54,862 bases of DNA from positions 6,078,899-6,133,760 of the forward strand of contig NZ_ML123034.1 of assembly GCF_003846185.1 (NCBI RefSeq). Direction: 5' to 3'. The translations under genes and the position numbers were made by a program. Below, one piece after another: positions 1 to 8,822 of this stretch (position 1 is the first letter of the stretch; each line of letters opens with the position of its first letter). The DNA is from Streptomyces sp. ADI96-02 (lineage in GTDB: Bacteria > Actinomycetota > Actinomycetes > Streptomycetales > Streptomycetaceae). The notes under the pieces were generated by a model, which worked only from the letters and a program-made list of their open reading frames with translations, did not search any database and had not been told where the DNA came from.

Positions 1-154
1 GGGCGGCCCCGCCGAACGACGCCCCGGCCCCTCCAGCGTCCTCCGCCCGCGCCGGAACTCCTCACCGATCAACAGGTTTGGAAGCGCGCCTACTCATCGG
101 ACAACAAGAATGCAAAGCCGCGGAGTTACGCCGCAGAAAATTCCGTAACCAGTA

Positions 155-184
155 TTGCGAAGTCAGGTTACCGACCCGTAGCGT
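155..184 (+). promoter_or_regulatory. Possible promoter for the mce operon
   Basis: A TTGCGA hexamer (155-160) is followed after 18 bases by TAGCGT (179-184), which resembles a housekeeping-type promoter. The arms GTAACC (145-150) and GGTTAC (166-171) overlap it and could bind a regulator. If used, it gives a leader of about 340 bases before the start at 529. Other promoters in the same region are equally possible. Confidence 0.25.
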
Positions 185-335
185 CCCGGTTGAACGGCTT
201 GATTACCCCTCTGCACCTGCTGGTTCGCGGTGTGAACCCGCTTGTCCGGCGCGTGGGCGCCCCGTGGCGGCCCCGTCCGGAACAGGCCCGCCGGCGGAGC
301 GCTTGCGCACGTTTCGACAAAGACAGGAAACAATT

Positions 336-352
336 TTGTCATCCAGTGACAA
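336..352. promoter_or_regulatory. Inverted repeat, candidate operator of the mce operon
   Basis: TTGTCA-TCCAG-TGACAA is a perfect six-base inverted repeat with a five-base centre, about 180 bases before the first mce gene. The geometry suits a dimeric TetR- or GntR-type repressor, and mycobacterial mce operons are often controlled by such regulators. No regulator gene is adjacent in this window, so the binding protein is unknown. Confidence 0.3.
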
Positions 353-528
353 GTGATCCGCCCGCCGTACCGCGATCGTCGATTCCCGCTGCTCAACGGC
401 TTGCCCTGGCGGTTTCGACGGACATAGCGTGCGCCCCCTGGTGCACGTGTGGCGAGCCGCCATCGGATTCACCCAGAGCCGGAGTGCCGACAGATGACCA
501 TGTTCACCACCACTTCGAAGGAGGGCCG

Positions 529-1515
529 ATGGGGATCGAAGTAGTCGTCGAGGGCCTGACGAAGTCCTTCGGCAAACAGAACATCTGGCAGGACGTCAGT
601 CTCACCCTGCCCGCCGGTGAAGTGAGTGTCATGCTCGGTCCTTCCGGAACAGGAAAGACCGTCTTCCTGAAATCCATCATCGGACTGCTCAAACCGGAGC
701 AGGGCCGCGTGCTCATCAACGGCGTCGACATGGTCAACAGCCCCGAGCGCGAGATCATGGAGACGCGGAAGCTGTTCGGCCTCATGTTCCAGGACGGAGC
801 CCTCTTCGGCTCGATGTCCCTCTTCGACAACATCGCCTTCCCGCTGCGCGAACACACCCGCAAGAAGGAATCCGAGATCCGCCGCATCGTCATGGAGCGG
901 ATCGACATCGTCGGTCTGCTCGGCGCCGAGGGCAAGCTGCCGGGCGAGATATCCGGCGGCATGCGCAAGCGCGCCGGCCTGGCCCGCGCCCTGGTCCTGG
1001 ACCCGCAGATCATCCTCTGCGACGAGCCGGACTCCGGACTCGACCCGGTCCGCACCGCCTACCTCTCGCAGCTCCTGATCGACCTCAACGCGCAGATCGA
1101 CGCGACGATGCTCATCGTCACCCACAACCTCGACATCGCGGCGACCGTGCCCGACAACATGGGCATGCTGTTCTGCCGCAACCTCGTCACCTTCGGCCCC
1201 CGCGAGGTGCTGCTCACCAGCGACACGCCCGTCGTCTCCCAGTTCCTCGCCGGACGCCGGGAGGGACCCATCGGGATGTCCGAGGAGAAGGACGCCGCCA
1301 CCCTCGCCGCCGAGCAGCTGAACGGGAACACCGCCCTTACCGCCGCGCCCCGGTCCGTCGTGCCGCAACTGGAGCCCTCGCCCGGCATGCCCGTACGCCA
1401 GGGCGCGCTGCGCCGCCGCGAGCGGGTGATGGCGATGATGGGCCAGCTGCCGGAGGCCGCCCGTACCGCGATCCTCCACAGCTACACCCCCGCCGCGGAA
1501 GGGGCGCACCGGTGA
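529..1515 (+). CDS. Mce/Mla-type ABC transporter ATPase (MceG/Mkl-like)
   Basis: This 328-residue ATPase should energise the YrbE permeases of the Mce lipid importer. The Walker A GPSGTGKT is at residues 37-44, the Q-loop Gln at 88, the signature SGGM at 142-145, the Walker B with catalytic Glu at 161-166 and the H-loop His at 199. Residues 251-328 form an extra C-terminal tail typical of Mkl/MceG rather than of enterobacterial MlaF. The ATG at 529 is chosen because AAGGAGGG precedes it by a normal distance and upstream in-frame sequence lacks coding bias. In mycobacteria the equivalent ATPase is encoded away from mce loci, whereas here it opens the operon. The D-loop region reads DEPDSGLD instead of the usual DEPTSGLD. 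Confidence 0.93.
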   Translation: MGIEVVVEGLTKSFGKQNIWQDVSLTLPAGEVSVMLGPSGTGKTVFLKSIIGLLKPEQGRVLINGVDMVNSPEREIMETRKLFGLMFQDGALFGSMSLFDNIAFPLREHTRKKESEIRRIVMERIDIVGLLGAEGKLPGEISGGMRKRAGLARALVLDPQIILCDEPDSGLDPVRTAYLSQLLIDLNAQIDATMLIVTHNLDIAATVPDNMGMLFCRNLVTFGPREVLLTSDTPVVSQFLAGRREGPIGMSEEKDAATLAAEQLNGNTALTAAPRSVVPQLEPSPGMPVRQGALRRRERVMAMMGQLPEAARTAILHSYTPAAEGAHR

Positions 1516-2384
1516 CCGCACCCGTGCCGGTGCGGCCCCCCGAGCCGCCCGAGGACGCCCCGCCGCCGAAGGACGCCGCCCCGAAGACCGCTCCCGCACC
1601 CGGGCAGCGGCGGGAGAGCCGGCTGCTCGCCCCGCTCCGCGAGACCGGCAAGCTCTTCGCGCTGGGCATCGAGGTCGGCCGGGCCGTCTTCCGCCGGCCC
1701 TTCCAGTTCCGCGAGTTCGTCGAGCAGTTCTGGTTCGTCGCCAGCGTCACCATCCTGCCCGCCGCCCTCGTCTCCATCCCCTTCGGCGCGGTCATCGCCC
1801 TCCAGGTCGGCTCGCTCACCCAGCAGCTCGGCGCCCAGTCCTTCACCGGCGGCGCCAGCGTCCTCGCGGTGATCCAGCAGGCCAGCCCGATCATCGTGGC
1901 CCTGCTCATCTCCGGCGCCGCCGGCTCCGCGATCTGCGCCGACCTCGGCTCGCGCAAGATCCGCGAAGAGCTCGACGCCATGGAGGTCATGGGGGTCTCA
2001 CCGATCCAGCGCCTGGTCGTCCCGCGCGTCCTGGCCACCATGCTCGTCGCCGTCCTGCTGAACGGCCTGATCTCCGTGGTCGGCACGCTCGGCGGCTACT
2101 TCTTCAACGTGATCATGCAGGACGGCACCCCGGGCGCGTACCTCGCGAGCTTCTCCGCCCTCGCCCAGCTCCCCGACCTGTACATCAGCGAGTTCAAGGC
2201 CCTGATCTTCGGCTTCATCGCCGGCATCGTCGCCGCCTACCGCGGCCTCAACCCGCGCGGCGGTCCCAAGGGCGTCGGCGACGCGGTCAACCAGTCCGTC
2301 GTCATCACCTTCATGCTGCTGTTCTTCGTGAACATGGTCCTCACGGCGATCTACCTCCAGATCGTCCCCGCGAAGGGGAGCTGA
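1512..2384 (+). CDS. MlaE/YrbE-family ABC permease (YrbEA position)
   Basis: This 290-residue integral membrane protein is the first of two permease subunits of the Mce importer. The N-terminal 40 residues are proline- and alanine-rich and probably cytoplasmic. The MlaE core follows, with hydrophobic segments near 75-100, 115-140, 170-200, 225-250 and 265-288. The conserved motif around 'EELDAMEVMGVSPI' marks the coupling region that contacts the ATPase. The GTG start overlaps the ATPase stop by four bases (GTGA), indicating translational coupling. The next gene follows after three bases. Confidence 0.92.
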   Translation: MTAPVPVRPPEPPEDAPPPKDAAPKTAPAPGQRRESRLLAPLRETGKLFALGIEVGRAVFRRPFQFREFVEQFWFVASVTILPAALVSIPFGAVIALQVGSLTQQLGAQSFTGGASVLAVIQQASPIIVALLISGAAGSAICADLGSRKIREELDAMEVMGVSPIQRLVVPRVLATMLVAVLLNGLISVVGTLGGYFFNVIMQDGTPGAYLASFSALAQLPDLYISEFKALIFGFIAGIVAAYRGLNPRGGPKGVGDAVNQSVVITFMLLFFVNMVLTAIYLQIVPAKGS

Positions 2385-2387
2385 CCG

Positions 2388-3191
2388 ATGGCGATGCTCA
2401 GCTGGCTCGACAGATCGGGCGACCAGCTCACCTTCTACGTCAAGGCCCTGGTCTGGATTCCGCGGACCCTGCGCCGCTACCTCCGGGAGGTGCAGCGGCT
2501 GCTCGCCGAGGTGGCCTTCGGCAGCGGCGGACTCGGCGTCATCGGCGGCACCATCGGCGTGATGGTCGCGATGACCCTGTTCACCGGCACGGTCGTCGGC
2601 CTCCAGGGGTACGCGGCCCTCGACCAGATCGGCACCTCGGCCTTCACCGGGTTCATCTCGGCCTACTTCAACACCCGGGAGATCGCCCCGCTGGTCGCCG
2701 GCCTCGCCCTCTCCGCCACCGTCGGCGCGGGCTTCACCGCCCAGCTCGGCGCGATGCGGATCAACGAGGAGGTCGACGCCCTCGAAGCGATGGGCGTACG
2801 GTCCATGCCCTACCTCGTCACGACCCGGATCATCGCCGGCGTCGTCGCGATCATCCCGCTCTACGCGATCGGGCTGCTCTCCTCGTACATCGCCTCCCGC
2901 TACATCACCATCTACTTCAACGGGCAGTCGGCCGGCACCTACGACCACTACTTCGACCTCTTCCTCTCACCGGACGACGTCCTGCTGTCGGTGCTCAAGG
3001 TGCTCATCTTCAGCGTGCTCGTCATCCTGGCCCACTGCTACTACGGCTTCCACGCCACCGGCGGACCCGCCGGAGTGGGCGTGGCCGTCGGCCGGTCGGT
3101 GCGCAACGCGATCGTGCTCATCAGCGTCACCGACTTCTTCCTCTCCCTCGCCATCTGGGGCGCCACGACGACCGTGAAGGTGGCCGGCTGA
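2388..3191 (+). CDS. MlaE/YrbE-family ABC permease (YrbEB position)
   Basis: The second MlaE-type permease subunit, 267 residues, paralogous to the preceding gene. It carries the matching coupling motif 'EEVDALEAMGVRSMPYL' and a similar set of membrane segments, including the hydrophobic stretches near residues 48-75, 140-165 and 205-225. Two different YrbE subunits per operon is the standard actinobacterial arrangement and implies a heterodimeric permease. Its TGA shares a base with the ATG of the first mce gene (TGATG). Confidence 0.92.
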   Translation: MAMLSWLDRSGDQLTFYVKALVWIPRTLRRYLREVQRLLAEVAFGSGGLGVIGGTIGVMVAMTLFTGTVVGLQGYAALDQIGTSAFTGFISAYFNTREIAPLVAGLALSATVGAGFTAQLGAMRINEEVDALEAMGVRSMPYLVTTRIIAGVVAIIPLYAIGLLSSYIASRYITIYFNGQSAGTYDHYFDLFLSPDDVLLSVLKVLIFSVLVILAHCYYGFHATGGPAGVGVAVGRSVRNAIVLISVTDFFLSLAIWGATTTVKVAG

Positions 3192-4471
3192 TGAGTCCAC
3201 GCGCCGCCCGCACCGTCCGCCGCCGCCTCGCCGGCGTCACCTTCCTGCTGGTCCCCGCCGTCCTGGTGTGGGTCTCGGTCTCGGTGTACGAGAAGGACTT
3301 CACCGACGACGCCACCGTCACCGTCGAAACCGGTTCCGTCGGCAACGAGATGCACGACAACGCCGACGTGAAGCTGCGCGGCGTCGTCATCGGACAGGTG
3401 CGCTCCATCGCCACCGACGGCGAGGGAGCCCGGCTGACCCTGGCCATCGACCCGGACAAGCTCGGCCGCGTCCCGGCCGACGTCACCGCGCAGATGCTGC
3501 CCACCACACTCTTCGGCGAGCGGTTCGTCGCCCTGGTGCCGCCCCGCGTGCCCTCCGAGCGGACGCTCAGCGCCGGAGCGGTGATCCCGCAGGACCGCTC
3601 CAGCAACGCCATCGAGCTGGAACAGGTCCTCGACAACGTCCTGCCGCTGCTGACCGCCGTCAAGCCCGAGAAGCTCTCCGCCACCCTGACCGCCGTCTCC
3701 CAGGCCCTGGCGGGACGCGGCGAGAAGCTCGGCGACACCCTCGTCACGCTCGACGCGCACCTGAAGAAGTTCAACCCCCAACTCCCCACGCTCAACGCCG
3801 ACATCAAGGAGCTCGTCAAGGTCAGCACGCTCTACGCCGATGCCGCGCCCGACGTGCTCGACGCGCTGACCGACGCGACCACCACCAGCTCGACCATCGC
3901 CGAGGAGGAGGCCCGGCTCGCCGGGCTGTACGGCACCACGACCGCCTCGGCCCAGGACGTCACCTCCTTCCTCCGCGAGAACAAGGAGAACCTGATCCGG
4001 CTCTCCGCCGCCGGCCGCCCCTCGCTCGAACTGCTCGGCGAGTACGCCGCGTCCTTCCCCTGCACCCTGCGCACCCTGGCCGGATTCGTGCCCGCCATGG
4101 ACAAGGCCCTGGGCAAGGGAACCGACCGGCCTGGACTGCACGTCGCGGTCAAGTCCGTGCCGTCCAAGGGGAAGTACGTCCCTGGCCGGGACACTCCGGT
4201 CTACCGCGCCGGCGGCGGACCGCACTGCTACTCGGTGCCCTACGTCGGCAAGCACGCGCCGACCGCGGACACGCGCCGGGCCCAGGACGTCACCGACCGC
4301 ACCGACGACGGCCGGGACACCGCGCTCGGCCTGCCCAACTCGCCCCAGGAGTCTCAGCTCGTCAACGAGCTGGTCGCCCCGTCACTGAACGTGCAGCCGC
4401 AGACCCTGCCCGACTGGAGCAGCGTGCTCATCGGTCCGGCCTTCCGCGGTGCGGAGGTGAAGCTCAAGTGA
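3191..4471 (+). CDS. Mce family protein, first of six (MceA position)
   Basis: A 426-residue envelope protein expected to bind and guide lipids toward the YrbE permease. One N-terminal membrane segment lies near residues 14-34. An MCE/MlaD domain covers about 38-120, with the characteristic 'LRGVVIGQVRS' strand and 'FGERFVALVPP' near its end. A long helical region follows. The C-terminal part holds two cysteines ('FPCTLRT' and 'GPHCYSV') that could form a disulphide outside the cell. No lipobox is present. It is coupled to the permease gene by TGATG and to the next mce gene by a GTGA overlap. Confidence 0.92.
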   Translation: MSPRAARTVRRRLAGVTFLLVPAVLVWVSVSVYEKDFTDDATVTVETGSVGNEMHDNADVKLRGVVIGQVRSIATDGEGARLTLAIDPDKLGRVPADVTAQMLPTTLFGERFVALVPPRVPSERTLSAGAVIPQDRSSNAIELEQVLDNVLPLLTAVKPEKLSATLTAVSQALAGRGEKLGDTLVTLDAHLKKFNPQLPTLNADIKELVKVSTLYADAAPDVLDALTDATTTSSTIAEEEARLAGLYGTTTASAQDVTSFLRENKENLIRLSAAGRPSLELLGEYAASFPCTLRTLAGFVPAMDKALGKGTDRPGLHVAVKSVPSKGKYVPGRDTPVYRAGGGPHCYSVPYVGKHAPTADTRRAQDVTDRTDDGRDTALGLPNSPQESQLVNELVAPSLNVQPQTLPDWSSVLIGPAFRGAEVKLK

Positions 4472-5499
4472 AACGCCGCTCCCTCGCGGGACCGCTCACC
4501 AAATCCCTCGTCTTCATCCTGGTGACGGTCCTCGCCACCACCGTCCTCGGCCTGTCCATCGCCAACACCGGGGTGGGGGACACCGTCACCTACAAGGCGC
4601 GGTTCTCCGACGCCACCGGCCTCATCCCCGGCGACAGCGTCCGGATCGCCGGAGTGAAGGTCGGCCAGGTCGAGTCCGTCGCGGTCGCCGACCGCAGGGT
4701 CGCCGAGGTCTCCTTCGCCGTACGCAGGGGGCGCGCGCTGCCGGCGTCCGTGACGGCGTCCATCAAGTACCTCAACATGGTCGGCCAGCGCTACGTGGAC
4801 CTCGGACGCGGCGTCGGACCGGTCGGCCGGACCTTCGCCGCCGGCGACACCATCCCGCTCTCCCGCACCACCCCGGCCCTCGACCTGACCCAGCTCTTCA
4901 ACGGCTTCCAGCCGCTGTTCGAAGGGCTGTCCCCGCCGGACGTCAACCAGCTCGCCGGCTCCATCGTCCAGGTCCTCCAGGGCGAGGGCGGCACCGTCGA
5001 CAGCATCCTCCAGCACGTCGGCTCCCTGACCGGCACCATCGCCGCGAAGGACCGGGTGATCGGCGAGGTGATCAAGAACCTCAACACCGTCCTCAAGACG
5101 GTCAACGACCGCGAGGAGGGCTTCGACGACCTCGTGGTCACCCTCCAGCAGCTCGTCACCGGCTTCTCCGCCGACCGCAAGCCGCTCGGCGAGGCCGTGA
5201 CGGCGATGGGCGCCCTGACCACGGTCACCGCCGACCTCTTCCAGGACGGCCGCGCGCCGCTCAAGGACGACATCCGCCACCTCGGCCGCCTCAGCGACCA
5301 ACTGGGCCGCAACACCCCGCAGATCGAGAACTTCCTCCAGCGGACCCCGGCCAAGATGGAGGCGATCGGCCGCCTCGCCTCCTACGGCTCGTGGTTCAAC
5401 CTCTACCTGTGCGAAGCCCGGGTCAGCGGAGTGGCCACCGACGACGGCAGCGCACCTCCCACCGGCATCGCGATCACCCAACCGAGGTGCCAGGCATGA
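4468..5499 (+). CDS. Mce family protein, second of six (MceB position)
   Basis: A 343-residue Mce protein with a membrane anchor near residues 12-32, an MCE domain at about 36-115 ('SVRIAGVKVGQVESV', 'MVGQRYVDLG') and a long alpha-helical extension to about 310. The Mce protein is expected to form part of a hexamer whose helices make a hydrophobic tunnel. The start is taken as GTG 4468, which overlaps the previous stop by four bases. An open frame continues upstream, but only as a shadow of the preceding gene. Confidence 0.92.
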   Translation: MKRRSLAGPLTKSLVFILVTVLATTVLGLSIANTGVGDTVTYKARFSDATGLIPGDSVRIAGVKVGQVESVAVADRRVAEVSFAVRRGRALPASVTASIKYLNMVGQRYVDLGRGVGPVGRTFAAGDTIPLSRTTPALDLTQLFNGFQPLFEGLSPPDVNQLAGSIVQVLQGEGGTVDSILQHVGSLTGTIAAKDRVIGEVIKNLNTVLKTVNDREEGFDDLVVTLQQLVTGFSADRKPLGEAVTAMGALTTVTADLFQDGRAPLKDDIRHLGRLSDQLGRNTPQIENFLQRTPAKMEAIGRLASYGSWFNLYLCEARVSGVATDDGSAPPTGIAITQPRCQA

Positions 5500-6512
5500 G
5501 CATCACGCCCATCCGGGAACGCAACCCGGTCTCCGTCAGCATCGTCGGACTCCTCGTCCTGACCCTCCTCGGCCTCGCCGCCTGGCGCGCCGACTCGCTG
5601 CCCTTCGTCGGCGGCGGCACCTCCTACAGCGCCGACTTCACCGAGTCCGCCGGGCTCACCGACGGGGACGAGGTGCGGATCGCCGGGGTGAAGGTCGGCG
5701 AGGTCACCGGCGTCGCGCTCGACGGACCCAAGGTGCGCGTCGACTTCACCGTCCAGGACGCCTGGATCGGCAACGCCTCCACCGTGGGCATCGCCGTCAA
5801 GACGCTCCTCGGCGAGAAGTACCTCGCCGTCGACCCGCTCGGCAACGCCGCCCAGGACCCCGGCTCCCGCATCGCCGCCGGCCGCACCACCTCCCCGTAC
5901 GACGTCACGCAGGCGTTCAACGGGCTGGGCGAGACCATCGGGGAGATCGACACCGCGCAGCTCGCCAAGAGCTTCGAGACGATCTCCGCCACCTTCAAGG
6001 ACTCCCCGCCCGACGTGCGCAGCGCCGCGGAAGGGCTCTCGGCCCTCTCGCGCACCGTCTCCCGGCGCGACGCCGAACTGGCCACGCTGCTCCAGGGCAG
6101 CAAGCGCCTCAGCCGGACCCTGGCCGGCCGGAAGAGCAGCTTCGAGACCCTGCTGGAGGACGGCAACCTGCTGCTCGCCGAGATCCAGGCCCGCCGCGAC
6201 GCGATCCACCTGCTGCTCACCGGCACCCGCGACCTCGGCGCTCAGCTCACCGGACTCGTCGAGGACAACGAGAAGCAGCTGAGGCCGACGCTCGACTCCC
6301 TCGGCCGGGTCACCGCCGTCCTCGTGAAGAACCGCAAGAGCCTCGACAAGGTCCTCGCCATGACCGGCGCCTACAGCCGGCTCGTCGGCAACACCCTCGG
6401 CAACGGCCGCTGGTTCGACACGTACGCCTGCGGGGTGGTCCCGAGGAACTACCTCCCCGCCGGGACTCCGCCGGCGACCGGATGCATGCCACCGAAGCAA
6501 GGCGGCCGATGA
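5496..6512 (+). CDS. Mce family protein, third of six (MceC position)
   Basis: A 338-residue Mce protein. The membrane segment is near residues 14-32 and the MCE domain spans about 38-115 ('EVRIAGVKVGEVTGV', 'LGEKYLAVDPLG'). A helical region follows to about 305. The tail carries two cysteines ('TYACGVV' and 'ATGCMPP'). The ATG at 5496 overlaps the previous stop (ATGA), which decides the start over in-frame codons further upstream. The next gene begins one base after its stop. Confidence 0.92.
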   Translation: MSITPIRERNPVSVSIVGLLVLTLLGLAAWRADSLPFVGGGTSYSADFTESAGLTDGDEVRIAGVKVGEVTGVALDGPKVRVDFTVQDAWIGNASTVGIAVKTLLGEKYLAVDPLGNAAQDPGSRIAAGRTTSPYDVTQAFNGLGETIGEIDTAQLAKSFETISATFKDSPPDVRSAAEGLSALSRTVSRRDAELATLLQGSKRLSRTLAGRKSSFETLLEDGNLLLAEIQARRDAIHLLLTGTRDLGAQLTGLVEDNEKQLRPTLDSLGRVTAVLVKNRKSLDKVLAMTGAYSRLVGNTLGNGRWFDTYACGVVPRNYLPAGTPPATGCMPPKQGGR

Positions 6513-6513
6513 C

Positions 6514-7659
6514 ATGAGACTCACGCGCATCACCGGCATCGGAGCCGGACTCGCGGTCGTCGCCGTGACGGCCACCACCGGAGTGATGTCCCTCGCCGAG
6601 GACGGGCGGACCACCGTCACCGCCTACTTCGACCGGGCCACCGGCGTCTACGCCGGATCCGACCTCCGCGTCCTCGGCGTGAAGGTCGGCGAGGTCCGGT
6701 CCGTCGAACCGCGCGGAGACCGGGTCGCGGTGGTCCTGAGCCTCGACGAGGGCGTCAAGGTCCCCGCGGACGCCCACGCGGTCGTCGTGGCCCCCAGCAT
6801 CGTCGCCGACCGGTACGTCCAGCTCGCCCCCGCCTACGAGAGCGGACCGCTCCTGGCCGACGACGCCGTCCTGCCCGCCGCCCGCAACGCCACCCCCGTC
6901 GAGGTCGACCAGCTCTACGCGTCGATCACCGAACTCTCCAGGGCGCTCGGCCCGGACGGGGCCAACGCCGACGGGGCGCTCGCCGCCCTCCTGGACACCG
7001 GGGCGAAGAACCTCGACGGCAACGGAAAGGCCATCGGGGACTCCATCGAGCAGTTCGGCAAGGCGACCAAGACGCTCGACGACAGCAGCGACGACCTCTT
7101 CGGCACCCTGAAGTACCTCCAGTCCTTCACCACCATGCTCAAGGACAACGACAGCGACGTCCGCGCCGCCGAGCAGCAGCTCAACTCCGTCACCGGCTTC
7201 CTCGCCGACGACAAGAAGAACCTCAGCGCCGCACTCAGGGAGCTGGGCGTCGCCCTCGGCCGGGTCAAGACGTTCATCGCCGAGAACCGCGGCGCGCTGA
7301 AGAAGAACGTCGAGGCCCTGGTGCCCGTCACCCAGGCCCTCGCCGACCAGCGGGCCTCCATCGCCGAGGCGATGGACACCCTGCCGCTCGCCGCGGGCAA
7401 CGTCCTCAACGCCTACGACCCCGCCAACCGGACCCTCAACGGCCGGGCCAACCTCAACGAACTGTCCATGGGCGGGCCCCTCGTGGAGCCCGACGCGGGC
7501 TCCGGCCCCGCCGGCCTCGGCGGACTCGCGCCGGTCGACGCCACCCGGCGCAAGGCCCTGCCCGTCCTGCCGCTGCCCGAGATCGGCACGGTCTTCGGCA
7601 CCCCGGAGAAGCAGAGCGCGAGCCGGGGCCCGGCCCGCAAGAAGGGGGCGGAACGATGA
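6514..7659 (+). CDS. Mce family protein, fourth of six (MceD position)
   Basis: A 381-residue Mce protein with an N-terminal hydrophobic segment (about 7-26), an MCE domain at about 33-110 ('DLRVLGVKVGEVRSV', 'VADRYVQLAP') and a helical body rich in Asp, Lys and Asn. The last 65 residues are Gly/Pro/Ala-rich and look disordered, ending in a basic 'ARKKGAER'. Long disordered C-termini are common in MceD-position proteins. It is closely packed in the operon and overlaps the next gene by four bases. Confidence 0.92.
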   Translation: MRLTRITGIGAGLAVVAVTATTGVMSLAEDGRTTVTAYFDRATGVYAGSDLRVLGVKVGEVRSVEPRGDRVAVVLSLDEGVKVPADAHAVVVAPSIVADRYVQLAPAYESGPLLADDAVLPAARNATPVEVDQLYASITELSRALGPDGANADGALAALLDTGAKNLDGNGKAIGDSIEQFGKATKTLDDSSDDLFGTLKYLQSFTTMLKDNDSDVRAAEQQLNSVTGFLADDKKNLSAALRELGVALGRVKTFIAENRGALKKNVEALVPVTQALADQRASIAEAMDTLPLAAGNVLNAYDPANRTLNGRANLNELSMGGPLVEPDAGSGPAGLGGLAPVDATRRKALPVLPLPEIGTVFGTPEKQSASRGPARKKGAER

Positions 7660-8822
7660 GCCGCACACCGCGCGAGAGAGCTGCCCGCACGGCCGCGGGG
7701 GCCGCCGCCCTGCTCGCCGCCGGAGCGCTGATCGCCCTGGTCGCGGTCCGCCCCGACGGACCGGTCTTCACCGGCATCGAACAGATCCCGCTGCCGGGCG
7801 GAGCCGACCTCGGCGACCACCCGTACGAGATCACCGCCGACTTCGGCGACGTCCTCAGCCTGGCGCCGCAGTCCTCGGTCAAGGTCAACGACGTCTCCGT
7901 CGGCCGCGTCACCCGCATCGACCTCGCCCCGGACGGCTGGCGCGCCCGCGTCACCATGCGGGTCAACGGAGACATCGACCTCCCCGCCAACGCCCACGCC
8001 CGCCTCGAACAGTCCAGCCTCCTGGGCGAGAAGTTCGTCCAGCTCACCCCGCCCGCCCAGGGCACGGCCCGCGGCTCCCTCGCGGACGGCGACCGCATCC
8101 CGTACGTCCGCACCAACCGCAACCCGGAGGTCGAGGAGGTCTTCGGCGCCCTGTCCATGGTCCTCAACGGGGGCGGCGTCGACCAGCTCAGGACCATCAC
8201 GACCGAGCTGAACAAGGCACTGGCCGGGCAGGAGCCGCAGGTCCGCTCGATGCTCGACCGGGTCGACACGCTCGTCACCGACCTCGACGGCAACCGGGGC
8301 GACATCACCCGGGCCCTCGACGGCGTCAACCGGCTCTCGGCCACCCTCGCCACCCGCGAGCAGGACGTCGGAACCGTCCTCACCGGGCTCAGCCCCGGGC
8401 TCAAGGTCCTGGAGAAGCAGCGCGGCTCCCTGCTCGCCATGCTGCGCTCGCTCGACACCCTCTCCACGGTGGCCGTCGACACCATCAACCGGAGCAAAGC
8501 CGACATGATCGCCGACCTCAAGGCACTCGCCCCGACCCTCAAGGCGCTCGCCGACTCCGGAAAGGACCTCCCCGACTCCCTCCAGGCGCTGCTCACCTAC
8601 CCCTTCACCGACGAGGTGCTGCGCGGGGTGAAGGGCGACTACCTGAACGTCTACCTGGACGTGACGGCCGCGCCCGGCACCCAGGTCATACCGGCCCTGG
8701 TCCCCGACGACCCCGGACTCCCCAAGCCTCCGGCCGAGGGCGCCGCGGCGCGCGGCGCGCTCCCGCTGCCCCTGCCCGGCGTGCCGTCGACCTCGAAGCC
8801 CGAGCAGGGGAGCACCCCGTGA
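7656..8822 (+). CDS. Mce family protein, fifth of six (MceE position), no lipobox
   Basis: A 388-residue protein identified as the MceE position by order and by the 'IPLPGG' motif followed by an MCE domain (about 60-140: 'SSVKVNDVSVGRVTR', 'LGEKFVQLTPP'). Mycobacterial MceE proteins are usually lipoproteins with the acylated Cys a few residues before this motif. Here the corresponding stretch reads 'RPDGPVFTGIEQIPLPGG' with no Cys, so it appears to be held by the N-terminal membrane helix (about 12-31) instead. The tail is Pro/Ala-rich. ATGA overlap with the previous gene supports the start. Confidence 0.9.
   Translation: MSRTPRERAARTAAGAAALLAAGALIALVAVRPDGPVFTGIEQIPLPGGADLGDHPYEITADFGDVLSLAPQSSVKVNDVSVGRVTRIDLAPDGWRARVTMRVNGDIDLPANAHARLEQSSLLGEKFVQLTPPAQGTARGSLADGDRIPYVRTNRNPEVEEVFGALSMVLNGGGVDQLRTITTELNKALAGQEPQVRSMLDRVDTLVTDLDGNRGDITRALDGVNRLSATLATREQDVGTVLTGLSPGLKVLEKQRGSLLAMLRSLDTLSTVAVDTINRSKADMIADLKALAPTLKALADSGKDLPDSLQALLTYPFTDEVLRGVKGDYLNVYLDVTAAPGTQVIPALVPDDPGLPKPPAEGAAARGALPLPLPGVPSTSKPEQGSTP

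Larger units (their letters stand above)
1..528. other. Upstream region of the mce operon, no convincing gene
   Basis: No reading frame here has a good ribosome site or Streptomyces-like third-position bias. An open frame runs into the ATPase gene from position 190, but it lacks coding character before 529. The stretch from about 75 to 360 is noticeably less GC-rich than the genes, as expected of a promoter region. It holds inverted repeats at 145-150/166-171 and 336-341/347-352 and a possible promoter at 155-184. Confidence 0.6.

Noticed and set aside
78..356. 92-codon + frame before the mce operon
   Set aside because: Poor third-position GC and no start signal; better explained as promoter DNA.
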